Below the pieces are notes generated by a model. It worked only from the letters and a program-made list of their open reading frames with translations. It did not search any database and was not told the origin of the DNA. From NCBI GenBank assembly GCA_016721245.1, contig JADKIQ010000019.1, positions 1-64,000 of the forward strand: 64,000 bases of DNA. The letters run 5' to 3'. A program made the translations under genes and the position numbers. Shown here in pieces: positions 1 through 10,180 of the stretch (its first letter is position 1; each line of letters starts with the position of its first letter). The DNA comes from Sphingobacteriales bacterium. Its GTDB lineage: Bacteria > Bacteroidota > Bacteroidia > Chitinophagales > JADIYW01.

Positions 1-1419
1 CATCTTAATTGCTTTAGGGAAAAATCTTGAAGTGTTTTGCAGATTATTGTATGATTTTTTACCGGGCTTTTAATAAATTCCGAGCACTAACTATGATTCT
101 CGCATTAACAGAAATTCTGATGGTGACATTAGGTGTGTTGGGATTGAAAGATTTTTTGACGATGCGGTTTCTTCGAAAGCAGACAGATTGAAAACTTTAA
201 AGCTATCCAAGGTGGTATTGTTGGTGGTTTATTGGTTTTCTTTATTGTTTTGGCAGTGTGTTTTCGTTTCAGTCAAAAGCAGTTGATAACGGAAAGTCTA
301 CAGATGACCAGTTTAAAGAACAATTGACAGAAATGACCGGTGATCAACTTTTGCCAACGATATTTATGCATCTTAAAAGTGACAGCGCATCTGCTATGCG
401 TTCAGATGCTATTCGTTCTTTGTTGTTTGTTGCTTAGCAGCAGCATTGTTATTAGCTTTTGCTTCAGGTAAAAAGTAAAATATCCAACGTATATTTCAAT
501 TGCGTTATCCTTACTAATACTGGCAGATTTCTGGTCAGTAAGCAAGCGTTATTTAAACGATAATGATTTTGAAGAAAAATCTGCAATAGAAGCGAATACT
601 TTTCCGCAAACTCCTGCTGATGCAGCTATTTTAGCACAAAACAAAGATGGTGCAAGAATGGCTGACTTTACCGTGGATATATTCAACAGTGCTAATCCTG
701 CGTACTATCATAAAACCATTGGGGGTTATAGCCCTGCAAAATTGCGCCGCTATCAAGATGTCATCGAATATGGCTTGAGTTATGATTTCCAGCTTATCAA
801 TAAAATAGGATTTGCGAAAGCAAATTTCCTGAATATGCTGAATACTAAATACCTGAAACAATCTCCGGAAGCGAATGGCGTCATGCAAAATCCATATGCT
901 TTAGGAAATGCATGGTTTGTTAATAATCTGGAAAAGGTAAGCACACCGGAAGAGGAGATTCTGAAAGTGCGTGATATTAATCCCGCTCAAACTGCGATTG
1001 TAAACAAAGGTTTGACATATACCTGAAAGATGCAGTTCCAAATGCAGATTCATCTGCACAAAATGAGTCCAGATTTATAAGACAAATAGATACCAAAGAC
1101 CCGATGAAACTGGAATACAGTTTCAAATCACCGGCAAATGAATTTGTGGTATTCTCAGAAGTAATTTACCGTCCGAATCAGGATTGGATTTCCTATATAG
1201 ATGACAAGCCGGCCGACCATATCCGTGTAAATTATATTTTGCGCGGTATGAAAGTGAGTGCCGGAGAGCATAAAATTACTTTTGAATTCAAACCGAAATT
1301 GTACGAGTGACGAACAATATATTACTGGCCGGAAATGCCTTATTTTATCTGGTAATTGCCGGTCTGCTATTCTTGTTCTATCGAGGCAAAAACCAAAGAA
1401 AACCGAAGAGTCAGTATAA
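1..1419 (+). pseudogene. YfhO-family membrane protein, C-terminal part, broken by frameshifts
   Basis: The first 1.4 kb encodes the C-terminal part of a YfhO-type multi-pass membrane protein, a family linked to cell-surface glycosylation. Pieces in all three forward frames join into one family-like protein: a GKN...DFLPGF segment near the window start, a membrane stretch near 430-480, the long soluble piece 658-1026 with its PAYYHKTIGGY segment, then 1104-1310 with the C-terminal signature RVNYILRGMKVSAGEHKI. A last membrane helix (NNILLAGNALFYLVIAG) follows in yet another frame from about 1311. The natural stop is probably TAA at 1417-1419, three bases before the next gene's ATG. At least six slips are needed; where I could resolve the direction (near 435 and 473) a single base is missing. 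I read this as sequence error at a contig end. The 5' part lies outside the window. Confidence 0.75.
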
Positions 1420-1421
1420 TC

Positions 1422-2338
1422 ATGGACGGTATTTTTTCTTTTCTGATTATTAGTTTCAATCGTGCCGAAGACACGATTGATGCAGTTAAGAATGTATTAC
1501 AACTCGACAATGTAATTGGCTGGACGAAAGAAATTATCGTATTAAACAACGGTTCCACGCAAGATTATTCAGTCTTTCAGAATTATCTGAATACGCTTTC
1601 AGCAGAAGAAAGAAATTTCATTCATTATATCAATCACACTGAAAACTTAGGAGTTGCCGGTGGTCGTAATATATGCATTAAGAAAGCAACAGGAAAATAT
1701 CTGTTATTTATGGATGATGATTCAGAAATAGCGAATAAAGATGTTATTCAGAAAGTATTGGATCTGTATAAAAAATACGAAAATGAAAAACTCGCTATCA
1801 TCGGTTTCTTAGGACAAAATCCATTCAGCGGAAAATTTGATATGCCGTTGAAAGATCCAAAGCTGATTGAAGGAAAACAGGAAGTTTTTTATAATTTATT
1901 TTTCGGATACGGACATGTATTTCCAAAATCATTGATAGAGCAGACCGGGTATTATCAGGAAGATTTTTTCTATGGCATGGAAGAATATGATTTAAGTTAT
2001 GCTACGGTAAAAGCCAGGTTATTCTATTCTTTTTACAAAAGACATTTTAGCGATACATAAACAAAACCCAAACGGCAGAGAACCCGGCAATATTACGCAA
2101 GCTCGTTTTTTTTGAAAATAAGATGATTGTAGTGTATAAGCATTTGCAAATGTTGTATGTCATCTCTCATTTTATATTCTGGAGCGGCTTTTTTTATACA
2201 AATCAAAATTTTGCCATAAGCCTTTATTTTAAAAGCGTTTTCAGTATGTTTAAACGCATGAAAGTTGCTAAACGCGAAGTGATAAACAGTAATGGAATGC
2301 AATACCTTCGTAAGGTAAAAGCAAGGTTGTTGTATTAA
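1422..2338 (+). pseudogene. Family 2 glycosyltransferase, frameshifted
   Basis: A GT-A fold glycosyltransferase starting at ATG 1422 (MDGIFSFLIISFNRAEDT), directly behind the YfhO-like gene. The N-terminal half shows the family 2 layout: a strand and NRAEDT loop, LNNGS, NLGVAGGRN, and the metal-binding MDDDSE motif near residue 107. The open frame stops at 2060, but the protein continues in other frames: FTKDILAIHKQNPNGREPG at about 2033-2115, then ENKMIVVYKHLQMLYV from about 2116 to the stop at 2338. The GMEEYDLSY segment just before the first break is the usual acceptor-side motif. Three or four single-base slips restore a protein of about 305 residues. It probably adds a sugar to a surface glycan or lipid carrier; its substrate cannot be read. 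The frameshifts look like sequence error. Confidence 0.75.
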
Positions 2339-2402
2339 ATTTTTCTTCGTCTGTACAATATATTAAACGTTGTTTCGTTTAAAGAAATAAATCAACCATC
2401 TT

Positions 2403-4439
2403 ATGAAACGTTTAATAACTATCGTGTTAGTAGTAACACAATGCCATTTATTTGCTTTCAGAGACGTAAAATCCACCTTTTATTTTGATTCTGATATTGA
2501 TACCTTAAATCAGATTCAGTATAGCGAAATTCAGGCGTTTATTCAGCATCTGCCCGAATATAAGCAGTACAAGAAATCTATATTGTGGGCTATACAGATG
2601 CAGACGGTGCAAGCGATTATAATATTGGTTTGTCGAAACGAAGAGCTGATTTTGTTTCGGCACTGCTGGTTAAAAACGGACTTCCGGAAGTTTTGATTGA
2701 TAAAAATTTTAAAGGCGAGGATAATCCTGTTGTAAAAATACGACGGAACTGAATAAAAGTAAAAACAGAAGGGTAGAAGTCACATTACGCTTGTTCGATA
2801 TCATTACCGCAACAGATATTGTAAAAGAACTCAATGGTAATCCGGAGCAAGTTTTTTATCTGGATAATACAAAAGAAAATTCCGTACAAGGGAAAAACGG
2901 AATAAAATTTATATTTCCTCCATACTGTTTTAAAACAAATGGAAATAAAAAAATAGATTATTCCAATATAAAAATTGTGTTGACGGAAGTGACAAATGTG
3001 ACTCAGGGTATATTTAGTAATGTGTTGACCGAGAGCAAGGATGGTTTTTTGAGACAGGTGGTATGTATAAACTGACTGCATATAATACCGATGTAGAATT
3101 AATGATGAAAGAGAATATAGAATATACCGTTCAGATAAATAACAGCAGTGTAAAAAATGATATGAAGGTTTATGCACCGGTAAGTAATAATCCGGATGGT
3201 TTGGTAAGATGGGAAAATACAAATCAACCTTTTCAGAAAGTATCCACCTTTAAAGGAGAAGTACCTTATCTGCGACTAGATGCAGAATTGATAAAGAACT
3301 GGCATCTTCAGAATGAGATGGACTCATTTTTAAGAAATTATGTCCTGCAGCTTCCCGTAAGGCCTGCGTATCCTAAAAAACCTTACAAGCCTTCAAAACC
3401 TTATGAGCCAAAGTTTACAGATGCAAAATATAAATTACCACTTTTTCAAAGGATGTTTCTTTCCAAAGAAAAAAGAGAAAAGCTGATGCATGTGCAGTTT
3501 GATAAAGATGCAGAGGCATATAAAAAACAACAGGAAAAGTATGAATTGAAATTGACACAATATAAGTCAGATACAGCAATACTGAAGTCCAGGATGGCGC
3601 AATATGAAAAAAGCTTTTTAGTATATCGGGATTCAGTAGTTTCAAAAGTAAGAGAGTTAGATTCTTTTCGGCTGGCTTTGTACGAAAATGCATTTATGAG
3701 AAGTTTTGAGGTGGCAAAGAATAGTATTCTGTTCAGGTTGCAGAATAAATCCTTATACACATACGATGTCTTTTCGGATATTTTATTTCAATGTAACAGA
3801 ATGGCCCGATTAAAAGATCTGGACAGATACTATTTGGATATCTATTCTTCCGCTTATAAAAAATTGAAAGCGGTTTGTGCCAAAGATTTTCCGTACCTGC
3901 TTTTTGATAAATATGCATCCGGTGATTATAATAATATTGTTTATCCTATTATGTATAATCAGCATTTTAATATGATGATGAGAAGAGATCTGGCAGTATG
4001 GAATCATGTTGAAAAAGCAGTTGACACCCTGATTGCAGAACAAACAAAACTGGGTATGTTTAATCCGTCTAATTTTAAAGTTTTTTATCAGGCATCCCTG
4101 TCGAATTTCGGTTGGATTAATTGTGACCGTTTTTATAATTACAAACCGGATGAAATATTTACATTGCAAATTCCAAATTACAATCTGAAAGACAAGAATG
4201 TTTTTGCAGTAATGAAGGATATGAATAGTCAGATTTCTATTCCATTATCCATGAACGGAAAGCATACCATAAGGCTGCCTAAAAACAAGCAGATTATTGT
4301 TGTGGCAATAGGATTGGACAATCAATCGACGCCTTTATACGCAAAGCAGGAAATTAATGCCAAAGGTGATATGGATGTCGAATTGAAGTTTAAAGCAGCA
4401 AAGTTGTCGGAAATAAAAGAAATGATACGTAGTATTTGA
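2403..4439 (+). pseudogene. OmpA-domain envelope protein, frameshifted
   Basis: A secreted protein of about 678 residues once three slips are repaired (near 2575, 2735 and 3058). It begins with a signal peptide (MKRLITIVLVV, cleavage after HLFAF). An OmpA/MotB-type peptidoglycan-binding domain follows: FYFDSDIDTL, then VGYTDADGASDYNIGLSKRRADFV (read across frames), then NKSKNRRVEV. The domain lies at the N-terminus, while in most OmpA proteins it is C-terminal. A beta-rich region follows, then a Lys/Pro-rich stretch (PKKPYKPSKPYEP at about 3373-3411) and a charged, probably coiled-coil segment around 3440-3660. The rest has no recognised domain. It is probably anchored to the cell wall on the periplasmic side. 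From 3063 to 4439 the frame is intact, so the errors stop inside this gene. Confidence 0.7.
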
Positions 4440-4443
4440 TAGT

Positions 4444-5317
4444 TTAAAGTATTGATTTCTTCCAGATGCTGATTCCCGTTTTAGTTGCATCAAATCCTTC
4501 AAAATAAGCTGCGATGCTTTTCTTGGAGCTGCCGCAGAAATTGAAATCCAGTTTTCGTTGCTGTGCATCCTGAATGATGTGATGCAGCAGGAATGTCATC
4601 GCACCTGAGTTTTTAAACGCTGTGTCATAACCACCAAATAAGTAGTATACACTATCCGTATCCTCAACAATAAATGCTGAAGCCAATAAGTTTTTATGCC
4701 CATCCAGACAGTCAAACGTATTTCCTGCGTGGTGTTTTTTTGCTAGCGTATTTATCTTCTCAAATTCCGTAAGTGAAATTTTTGTTTTTATTTTCTGGCG
4801 AATAAAAGTTGATGTAAGCAAGGAAAAAGACAGTTCTGTATTTATACTTTCTAAAATGGTGTAATTTAATTTAGTCCCTTTCTGAATGTTGCGTTTATGA
4901 TTGCTGCTTAAAGAGTTGCACTGATCTTTTGTATGGTGTAAGTTCCATAAGTTTCTTTTCAAAACCTGATTTTACTAAACTTAGTCCAGCATGTTCCGGT
5001 AAAAATTTAAAATAAGATTTTACTGTTTTAGGTAGTTGTTGTATCAATTGTTCTGTAAGTATTTGCTTCCTGTTTTTATCTACATCTGTAAAGAATAAAA
5101 CCGACTGATAAAAACTCACATCCGGCAAATATATACGTTTGGTAAATAAATTGCCTTTTAAACAATAAGGAAGTGCTGCTATAATTCTACTCTCACCCTC
5201 ACTTATCAATGCAACCTCCCAGTTTTCTGCCACGGCATCCAGCCAGAACGGATTGGAAAATACAGGAACAACGGCATGCGTTGCACAAAACTTCCGGTAG
5301 CGTTCTTTGTTAGTCAT
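4444..5317 (-). pseudogene. GNAT/FemAB-like acetyltransferase, one frameshift
   Basis: A cytoplasmic N-acyltransferase-like protein of about 290 residues. The N-terminal half (MTNKERYRKF, start at 5317) carries NPFWLDAV and a PDVSFYQS segment typical of FemAB/BioF2-like GNAT proteins. The C-terminal half has SSNHKRNIQKG, then YYLFGGYDTAFKNSGAM and LDFNFCGSSKKSIAAYFEGF, matching the second GNAT lobe of that family. The two halves lie in different frames and overlap between 4895 and 4962; one missing base near 4920 explains this. The start ATG at 5317 overlaps the stop of the upstream methyltransferase (ATGACTAA), so the two are likely translationally coupled. The acceptor is unknown; with a methyltransferase beside it, a cell-surface or glycan precursor is plausible. 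The frameshift is probably sequence error. Confidence 0.65.
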
Positions 5318-6073
5318 TGTTTTTTCTGGCGACAACAAATATCGAAGTGGATAAAAATGGAATCCTGGTGGTTTCCGTATTGAAGATATATTTTAAGACA
5401 AATCGTTTCAGCCATCCGTCTTTCAGTACATCCATCGGTGCGGTGATGTATTGTATGGAAAGCACTTCAAATCCGGCAGCTTCCATTACGTTTCGGATAC
5501 GGGATTTGGTATAGATTCTCGCATTTGCAAATCGCTCATGGATAAATCTTGGCAGCCAGGAAAAGAAAGGCACTCGGTTCCAGGGCAGCAAGGGCAATCG
5601 TGCACCATGCGTTTCAAAAATCCACCATTTATTAGGAACGGAAATGGCCGCCAGTCCGCCTGTTTTTAATGCGTTGTAATAATTGCGAACATAAGTATCA
5701 CTCGTCAGGTGTTCTATCACTTCAAAGCTGATTAAGCGGTCATACTGCTGATTCAGTTTTTCCTGCTCTACATTAAATACCTGAAAACTGCAGTTGTTTA
5801 TCTGATGTTCTTTTTTATAATTTTCAAAGGCAGGCTGATGGTCGTCGTTTATTTCACACCAAAACAGGATTTGAATTTATCCGACAATAGAAACATGGAA
5901 GCCCCGTTACCACAACCTATTTCCAGCAGTTCTAAATTGCTATTTGTGAAATCCGGTATCTGATTCACCAGATTCACTCTGCGTGAAATAATTACATCCG
6001 TAAAGTCGGCCGGTTTGCCGAGGTAGTGTTCTCCGTCAAACATGGTGGTATCAACCCGTGAAGTATTCGACAT
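5310..6073 (-). pseudogene. SAM-dependent methyltransferase (class I), one frameshift
   Basis: Starts at 6073 (MSNTSRVDTTMFDGEHY). Motif I, LLEIGCGNGASMF, is the S-adenosylmethionine-binding loop near residue 50. The frame then stops, but after one missing base near 5852 it continues as INDDHQPAFENY..., reaches motif IV-like YDRLISFEVIEHL, and runs through GGLAAISVPNKWW to a C-terminus of the UbiE/COQ5 or Methyltransf_11 type (repaired length about 255 residues). The EVIEHL and VPNKWW motifs are common in methyltransferases acting on glycan or lipid-linked substrates. It forms a pair with the acetyltransferase downstream (8-base overlap). The single slip is more likely error than real inactivation because all later motifs are intact. 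Confidence 0.75.
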
Positions 6074-6181
6074 GTTATAAGTTTAAATCAGTGATTGCTT
6101 GTTGCTTTTTTGCACAGAAAAAATAAAAATGAAATTCGGTGCATAACTGTTCTTTTATTTAATGTATCAAAGGTAAATATT

Positions 6182-6406
6182 TTATCCAAACAAATCCTGC
6201 TGTCTTCGGTCAATTAACGGTTTTGGTGGTCGGATATCGGTTCCTGCTTTTTTATTTAATTCCTGAATAAAATAATAAGCTAATTCAGGACAGAGTGCTT
6301 TTTCTGGAGTGTGAACGAAAAAATAAAGTTTTTTCAAACCCTTGTTTATCCATTCTGTAATGCGCGTTGTCCATTCATCTAATCGAGCGTAATTTGTAGG
6401 ATGCAA
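6182..6406 (-). pseudogene. DUF72 (YecE-like) C-terminal remnant
   Basis: Only the last 74 or so residues of a DUF72 protein remain: LHPTNYARLDEWTTRI, then LKKLYFFVHTPEKALCPEL and the tail RRQQDLFG. Full DUF72 proteins are around 240-300 residues. In-frame similarity can be followed upstream to about 6420 (KTIDLHPTN), then ends abruptly at a stop codon. No other frame within 6420-6530 continues the domain, so this is a deletion remnant, not a simple frameshift. The function of DUF72 is not established. The sequence beyond the break is AT-rich and leads into a convergently ended lipoprotein gene. Confidence 0.7.
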
Positions 6407-6527
6407 ATCGATGGTCTTTTGGTAAACTGAAATCTACCTATACAATATTGCTTAGTCTACCCAATTGCATACTACTATAATAGCAATAATTCGAAGAAAC
6501 TTTTAATCTAAATGTGTTAATTAAGAA

Positions 6528-7271
6528 TTACCTTACAGTTCCGTTAAAATATGATATTCTTTTGCCATTTGTGTCATTTACAAATAATACAGGGTATTGA
6601 GTACTATATTGTTTGCCTTTGGGGAAAAGTTTCCATACTTTTTGCATATTTATTCGAGCATAACTATATCCTGCATTAATGTTATAATACCCAAACTCTG
6701 CAGTAATACAATTAATTCTAAGTCGATTATATGTCATATCTTTTGATAGTGAATAATTGTAGAGATTTAATAAATAATCTAATGTTAGCGATGGAGTTGT
6801 ATCTAAAGATATTGACGAAACTAATGAAAGATTATTTGTAAATTGCAAATTATCATTATTGTCAAAGATATAAACAACATTACTTGTATAGACAGGTAAG
6901 TTATTATAAAACTGAATGCCTCTTATTGAATAATAATCATAATTAAAATACAGCCATTTTGTAAAATCTAAATTATTTCGCTGCATCAGATATTGTATTC
7001 GGCTAATTTTGTTATTAGTATTTATAGTATTAGTGTCATAATCGCCACCTTGAGGTTGAATACGTTCAATGCAATTTATATTGACATAATCTGAAGCAGG
7101 AGATTCTAATGTGTCAGAGCTAAAATATGGTGGAACAAAATCAATAGGAAGAGAATCAATTGACCAATTTGTATTGTTATTTTGATTGTCTATTGGAGCA
7201 ACATTCAATTCTTCATTCTTCTTACAAGAGATAATAGATATGATAATACTAAGTAAAATTATTGTTCTCAT
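6528..7271 (-). CDS. Hypothetical lipoprotein
   Basis: A 247-residue protein with a lipoprotein signal (MRTIILLSIIISIISCKKN; lipidated Cys at residue 16). The mature part is Asn-, Tyr- and Thr-rich with no domain I recognise. Low-complexity asparagine runs follow the lipobox (DNQNNNTNW). The Lys-Lys after the Cys is common in Bacteroidota lipoproteins; surface export is possible but not shown. It is divergent from acetyl-CoA synthetase, with a 134-base AT-rich gap holding both promoters. Base composition is visibly richer in A and T than the neighbouring acs gene, so it may be a recently acquired or fast-evolving accessory gene. Confidence 0.7.
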   Translation of the reverse strand: MRTIILLSIIISIISCKKNEELNVAPIDNQNNNTNWSIDSLPIDFVPPYFSSDTLESPASDYVNINCIERIQPQGGDYDTNTINTNNKISRIQYLMQRNNLDFTKWLYFNYDYYSIRGIQFYNNLPVYTSNVVYIFDNNDNLQFTNNLSLVSSISLDTTPSLTLDYLLNLYNYSLSKDMTYNRLRINCITAEFGYYNINAGYSYARINMQKVWKLFPKGKQYSTQYPVLFVNDTNGKRISYFNGTVR

Positions 7272-7405
7272 TTTTTAAATTTATTAAAGTTAATAGTTTT
7301 ATTTTAAAAATGCAATTTATTTTAATAAGATTATTGATACTTATTAAATAAGGTAAAATATTTTTCATATCTTACTTCTTATTACTTACTACTTATCACT
7401 AACAC

Positions 7406-9376
7406 ATGCAACACAAAATTACCTCATTCGAACAATACACCGAAACCTATAAAAGAAGCGTAGAACAACCGGAACAATTCTGGACGGAAATTGCGGATTC
7501 TTTTGAATGGAGACAAACCTGGGATAAAGTGCTCGACTGGAATTTTAAAGAACCGAATGTAAAATGGTTTTTAAACGGAAAATTAAACATCACGGAGAAT
7601 TGCATAGACCGTCATCTGGAAGCAAACGGCGATAAGGCAGCCATCATCTGGGAGAGCAATGATGTGAACGAAGTGAACCGAACACTTACCTACAATGAAC
7701 TGCATGCCGAAGTTTGCCGCTTTTCGAATGTGCTGCAAAACAACGGCATCGAAAAAGGCGATCGTGTTTGCCTGTATTTACCCATGATTCCGGAATTAGC
7801 CATCGCCGTTTTAGCATGTGCAAGAATTGGTGCAGTTCACTCGGTTGTTTTTGCCGGATTTTCTGCCAATTCAATTTCCGACAGAATAAATGATTCCGCC
7901 TGTAAAATATTGGTTACATCAGATGGTTTGTATCGCGGAAATAAAACAGTTGGTTTAAAAGAAATTTGCGACGAAGCCTTACAGTCAACACCATCCATTC
8001 AGAAAGTAATTGTATACAAACACACCGGCGATGCTGTAAATATGCAGCTCGGAAGAGATGTGTGGTGGCACAGCGAAATGCATAAAGCAGCACCTCATTT
8101 TGATGCCGTAGAAATGGACAGCGAAGATCCTTTATTTATTCTTTATACGTCTGGAAGTACCGGAAAACCTAAGGGTGTGGTGCATACCTGTGCCGGCTAT
8201 ATGGTGTACACTTACTACACATTTTTAAACGTATTTCAATACGAAGCCGATGATGTGTTCTGGTGTACGGCTGACATTGGCTGGATTACCGGACATTCAT
8301 ATATAGTGTACGGACCGCTGCTCAATGGTGCTACAACCGTTATGTTTGAAGGTATTCCGACTTATCCGGATGCAGGTCGTTTCTGGGCAACGATAGATAA
8401 ATTGCAGGTAACAAAATTCTATACTGCCCCAACGGCGATTCGTTCGTTAATGGCAAACGGATTGGATTTTGTGAAGCCGTATAATCTGAATTCACTGAAA
8501 GTGATTGGCTCGGTGGGAGAGCCGATTAATGAAGAAGCCTGGTTCTGGTACCACGACCATATTGGCAAGGAAAAATGTCCGGTAGTGGATACCTGGTGGC
8601 AAACGGAAACAGGCGGTATTCTCATTTCTCCGATTGCACATGTAACGCCTACCAAACCTACTTTTGCCACCTTGCCTTTGCCGGGCGTGCAGCCTGTTTT
8701 AGTGGATGCGCATGGCGTGGAGCTGAAAGAAAATAACGTGGAAGGATTGCTTTGCATGAAGTTTCCATGGCCGGGTATGATACGCACCACTTACGGAGAT
8801 CACGAGCGTTGCAGACAGGCGTATTTCGCTACGTTTGATAATTTATATTTCACTGGTGATGGCTGCAGAAGAGATGATGACGGTTATTACAGAATTATCG
8901 GACGCGTGGATGATGTGATGAACGTGAGCGGACATCGACTGGGAACGGCTGAAGTGGAAAATGCGATTAACGAACATCCCTTTGTGATTGAAAGCGCGGT
9001 GGTGGGGTATCCGCACGAAATAAAAGGACAAGGCATTTATGCCTTTGTGATTGTAGACAAGCAAAGCATAGAAAAAGGGCTGGTGGATACCGACTCGCTG
9101 GAGGCGGAAGGCGCCGGCGTAGATAACAGTTTGCATTTGCTGAATATTGCAGCGTTTGAAAACGAAGTACGAAATGTAGTAAGCAAAATTATTTCACCGA
9201 TTGCAAAACCGGATAAGATACAAGTCGTTTCAGGCTTGCCGAAAACCCGCAGCGGCAAAATCATGCGCAGAATTTTACGCAAGATTGCAGAGCGCGATGT
9301 CAGCAATTTAGGCGATATAACTACCTTGTTAGATCCGGGTGTAGTGGATGAAATCAAGAAAGGAGCGGGGTTATAA
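7406..9376 (+). CDS. acs: Acetyl-CoA synthetase
   Basis: Converts acetate, ATP and CoA to acetyl-CoA through acetyl-AMP, in the cytoplasm. The 656-residue length is normal for Acs. Visible motifs: the P-loop-like adenylation motif YTSGSTGKPKG at residues 247-257; the WWQTETGG motif that shapes the acetate pocket; YFTGDGCRRDDDGYYRIIGRVDD at the hinge to the C-terminal domain (its Asp begins the rotation); and the catalytic lysine in SGKIMRRILR (Lys618), the usual site of reversible acetylation. It stands alone on its strand with a small membrane protein 20 bases downstream. No cAMP or other operator is evident upstream. Confidence 0.97.
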   Translation: MQHKITSFEQYTETYKRSVEQPEQFWTEIADSFEWRQTWDKVLDWNFKEPNVKWFLNGKLNITENCIDRHLEANGDKAAIIWESNDVNEVNRTLTYNELHAEVCRFSNVLQNNGIEKGDRVCLYLPMIPELAIAVLACARIGAVHSVVFAGFSANSISDRINDSACKILVTSDGLYRGNKTVGLKEICDEALQSTPSIQKVIVYKHTGDAVNMQLGRDVWWHSEMHKAAPHFDAVEMDSEDPLFILYTSGSTGKPKGVVHTCAGYMVYTYYTFLNVFQYEADDVFWCTADIGWITGHSYIVYGPLLNGATTVMFEGIPTYPDAGRFWATIDKLQVTKFYTAPTAIRSLMANGLDFVKPYNLNSLKVIGSVGEPINEEAWFWYHDHIGKEKCPVVDTWWQTETGGILISPIAHVTPTKPTFATLPLPGVQPVLVDAHGVELKENNVEGLLCMKFPWPGMIRTTYGDHERCRQAYFATFDNLYFTGDGCRRDDDGYYRIIGRVDDVMNVSGHRLGTAEVENAINEHPFVIESAVVGYPHEIKGQGIYAFVIVDKQSIEKGLVDTDSLEAEGAGVDNSLHLLNIAAFENEVRNVVSKIISPIAKPDKIQVVSGLPKTRSGKIMRRILRKIAERDVSNLGDITTLLDPGVVDEIKKGAGL

Positions 9377-9396
9377 ATTTAAAAATAGCCTTATAA

Positions 9397-9897
9397 ATGA
9401 TCATTAAAAAAAGTAAGTACATATTGTTTTTTCTTGGTTGGATAATATCTTATTTTATTCCACTCCATTATTTATTAAATGATGTATTAGTTAGTTTAGA
9501 AGGGTGCACACAAGGTTCAACTGATTTTTTTACTGAAACAACAATTATAAATATTATCCTTTTTGCTTTCTTTCTAATTTTAGTTCGTAATAATTATAAA
9601 ATTCTTTACAGATTTTGGTACATTGGTTTGATGCATGTGTTTTCACTAATTTTTCTTTTCTGTTTTCTCTCTAAATATTTTATTTACACTACCATATATG
9701 GAATTTCTCCTTGTATTGTTTTTGATTATTCAAGTAAAATAAGTCAAATTGATTTTTCTATTTTTAAATTTGAAAATAATATTTTACTTATTGATAGATT
9801 ATATGCACCTGTAGGTTTTTTTATAATTATTACTTGTCTGTATTTTACATTTCGCATGTATAATATAAAATTCATAAATTCAACACGCAATAAATAA
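9397..9897 (+). CDS. Hypothetical four-helix membrane protein
   Basis: A 166-residue very AT-rich membrane protein with about four hydrophobic segments: near residues 7-27 (ILFFLGWIISYFIPLHYLL), 48-63, 75-98 and 135-152. No domain recognised. It begins 20 bases after acs and could be cotranscribed, but its base composition (runs of ATT, TTT and TTA codons) is unlike that of acs and more like the orphan lipoprotein at 6528. It may be a small accessory gene inserted behind acs. A long untranslated stretch with inverted repeats follows. Confidence 0.6.
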   Translation: MIIKKSKYILFFLGWIISYFIPLHYLLNDVLVSLEGCTQGSTDFFTETTIINIILFAFFLILVRNNYKILYRFWYIGLMHVFSLIFLFCFLSKYFIYTTIYGISPCIVFDYSSKISQIDFSIFKFENNILLIDRLYAPVGFFIIITCLYFTFRMYNIKFINSTRNK

Positions 9898-10051
9898 TTT
9901 GTTTGTCTTCTATGATAATACTCTGGCGCGTGAGTTAGCGCAGCGCTCTCGTATCTCCAAAATTAGTCGGTCCCTTGCCTTTGTTACTTTCCAACCATCA
10001 AACCACCAAACCGCAAAAGGTTTAGGTTTTCGGAAAACATAGCAATAGCTT

Positions 10052-10094
10052 TAAAATGAACGAAGCGTGGCAATCAGCATTTGCGTTCATTTTA
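10052..10094. repeat. Inverted repeat, 11-base perfect arms
   Basis: TAAAATGAACG at 10052-10062 pairs exactly with CGTTCATTTTA at 10084-10094, leaving a 21-base loop. There is no T-tract after either arm, so this is not a classical terminator. It sits 62 bases before the next hairpin in the same gap, and the two may belong to one degenerate intergenic element. Confidence 0.55.
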
Positions 10095-10155
10095 TCAGCG
10101 GTTGATTCGACTGAAAGGAGAAGCAAATTGCCTTGTATTTCGAAAAAGCTTTTTG

Positions 10156-10180
10156 GTTACTTTTTGGCTCAAAAAGTGAC
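10156..10180. repeat. Hairpin, 11-base arms with a 3-base loop
   Basis: GTTACTTTTTG (10156-10166) and CAAAAAGTGAC (10170-10180) form an 11-pair stem with one G-T wobble and the loop GCT. Palindromes of this kind (a TTACTTTTTGGCTCAAAAAG core) recur between genes in Bacteroidota genomes, and their translations often appear as false N-termini. Here it precedes the isoprenylcysteine-methyltransferase-like gene by about 50 bases. Confidence 0.6.

Noticed and set aside
9921..9960. tRNA-like GC-rich patch (GAGTTAGCGCAGCGCTC)
   Set aside because: No acceptor stem, anticodon arm or T-loop can be drawn around it.
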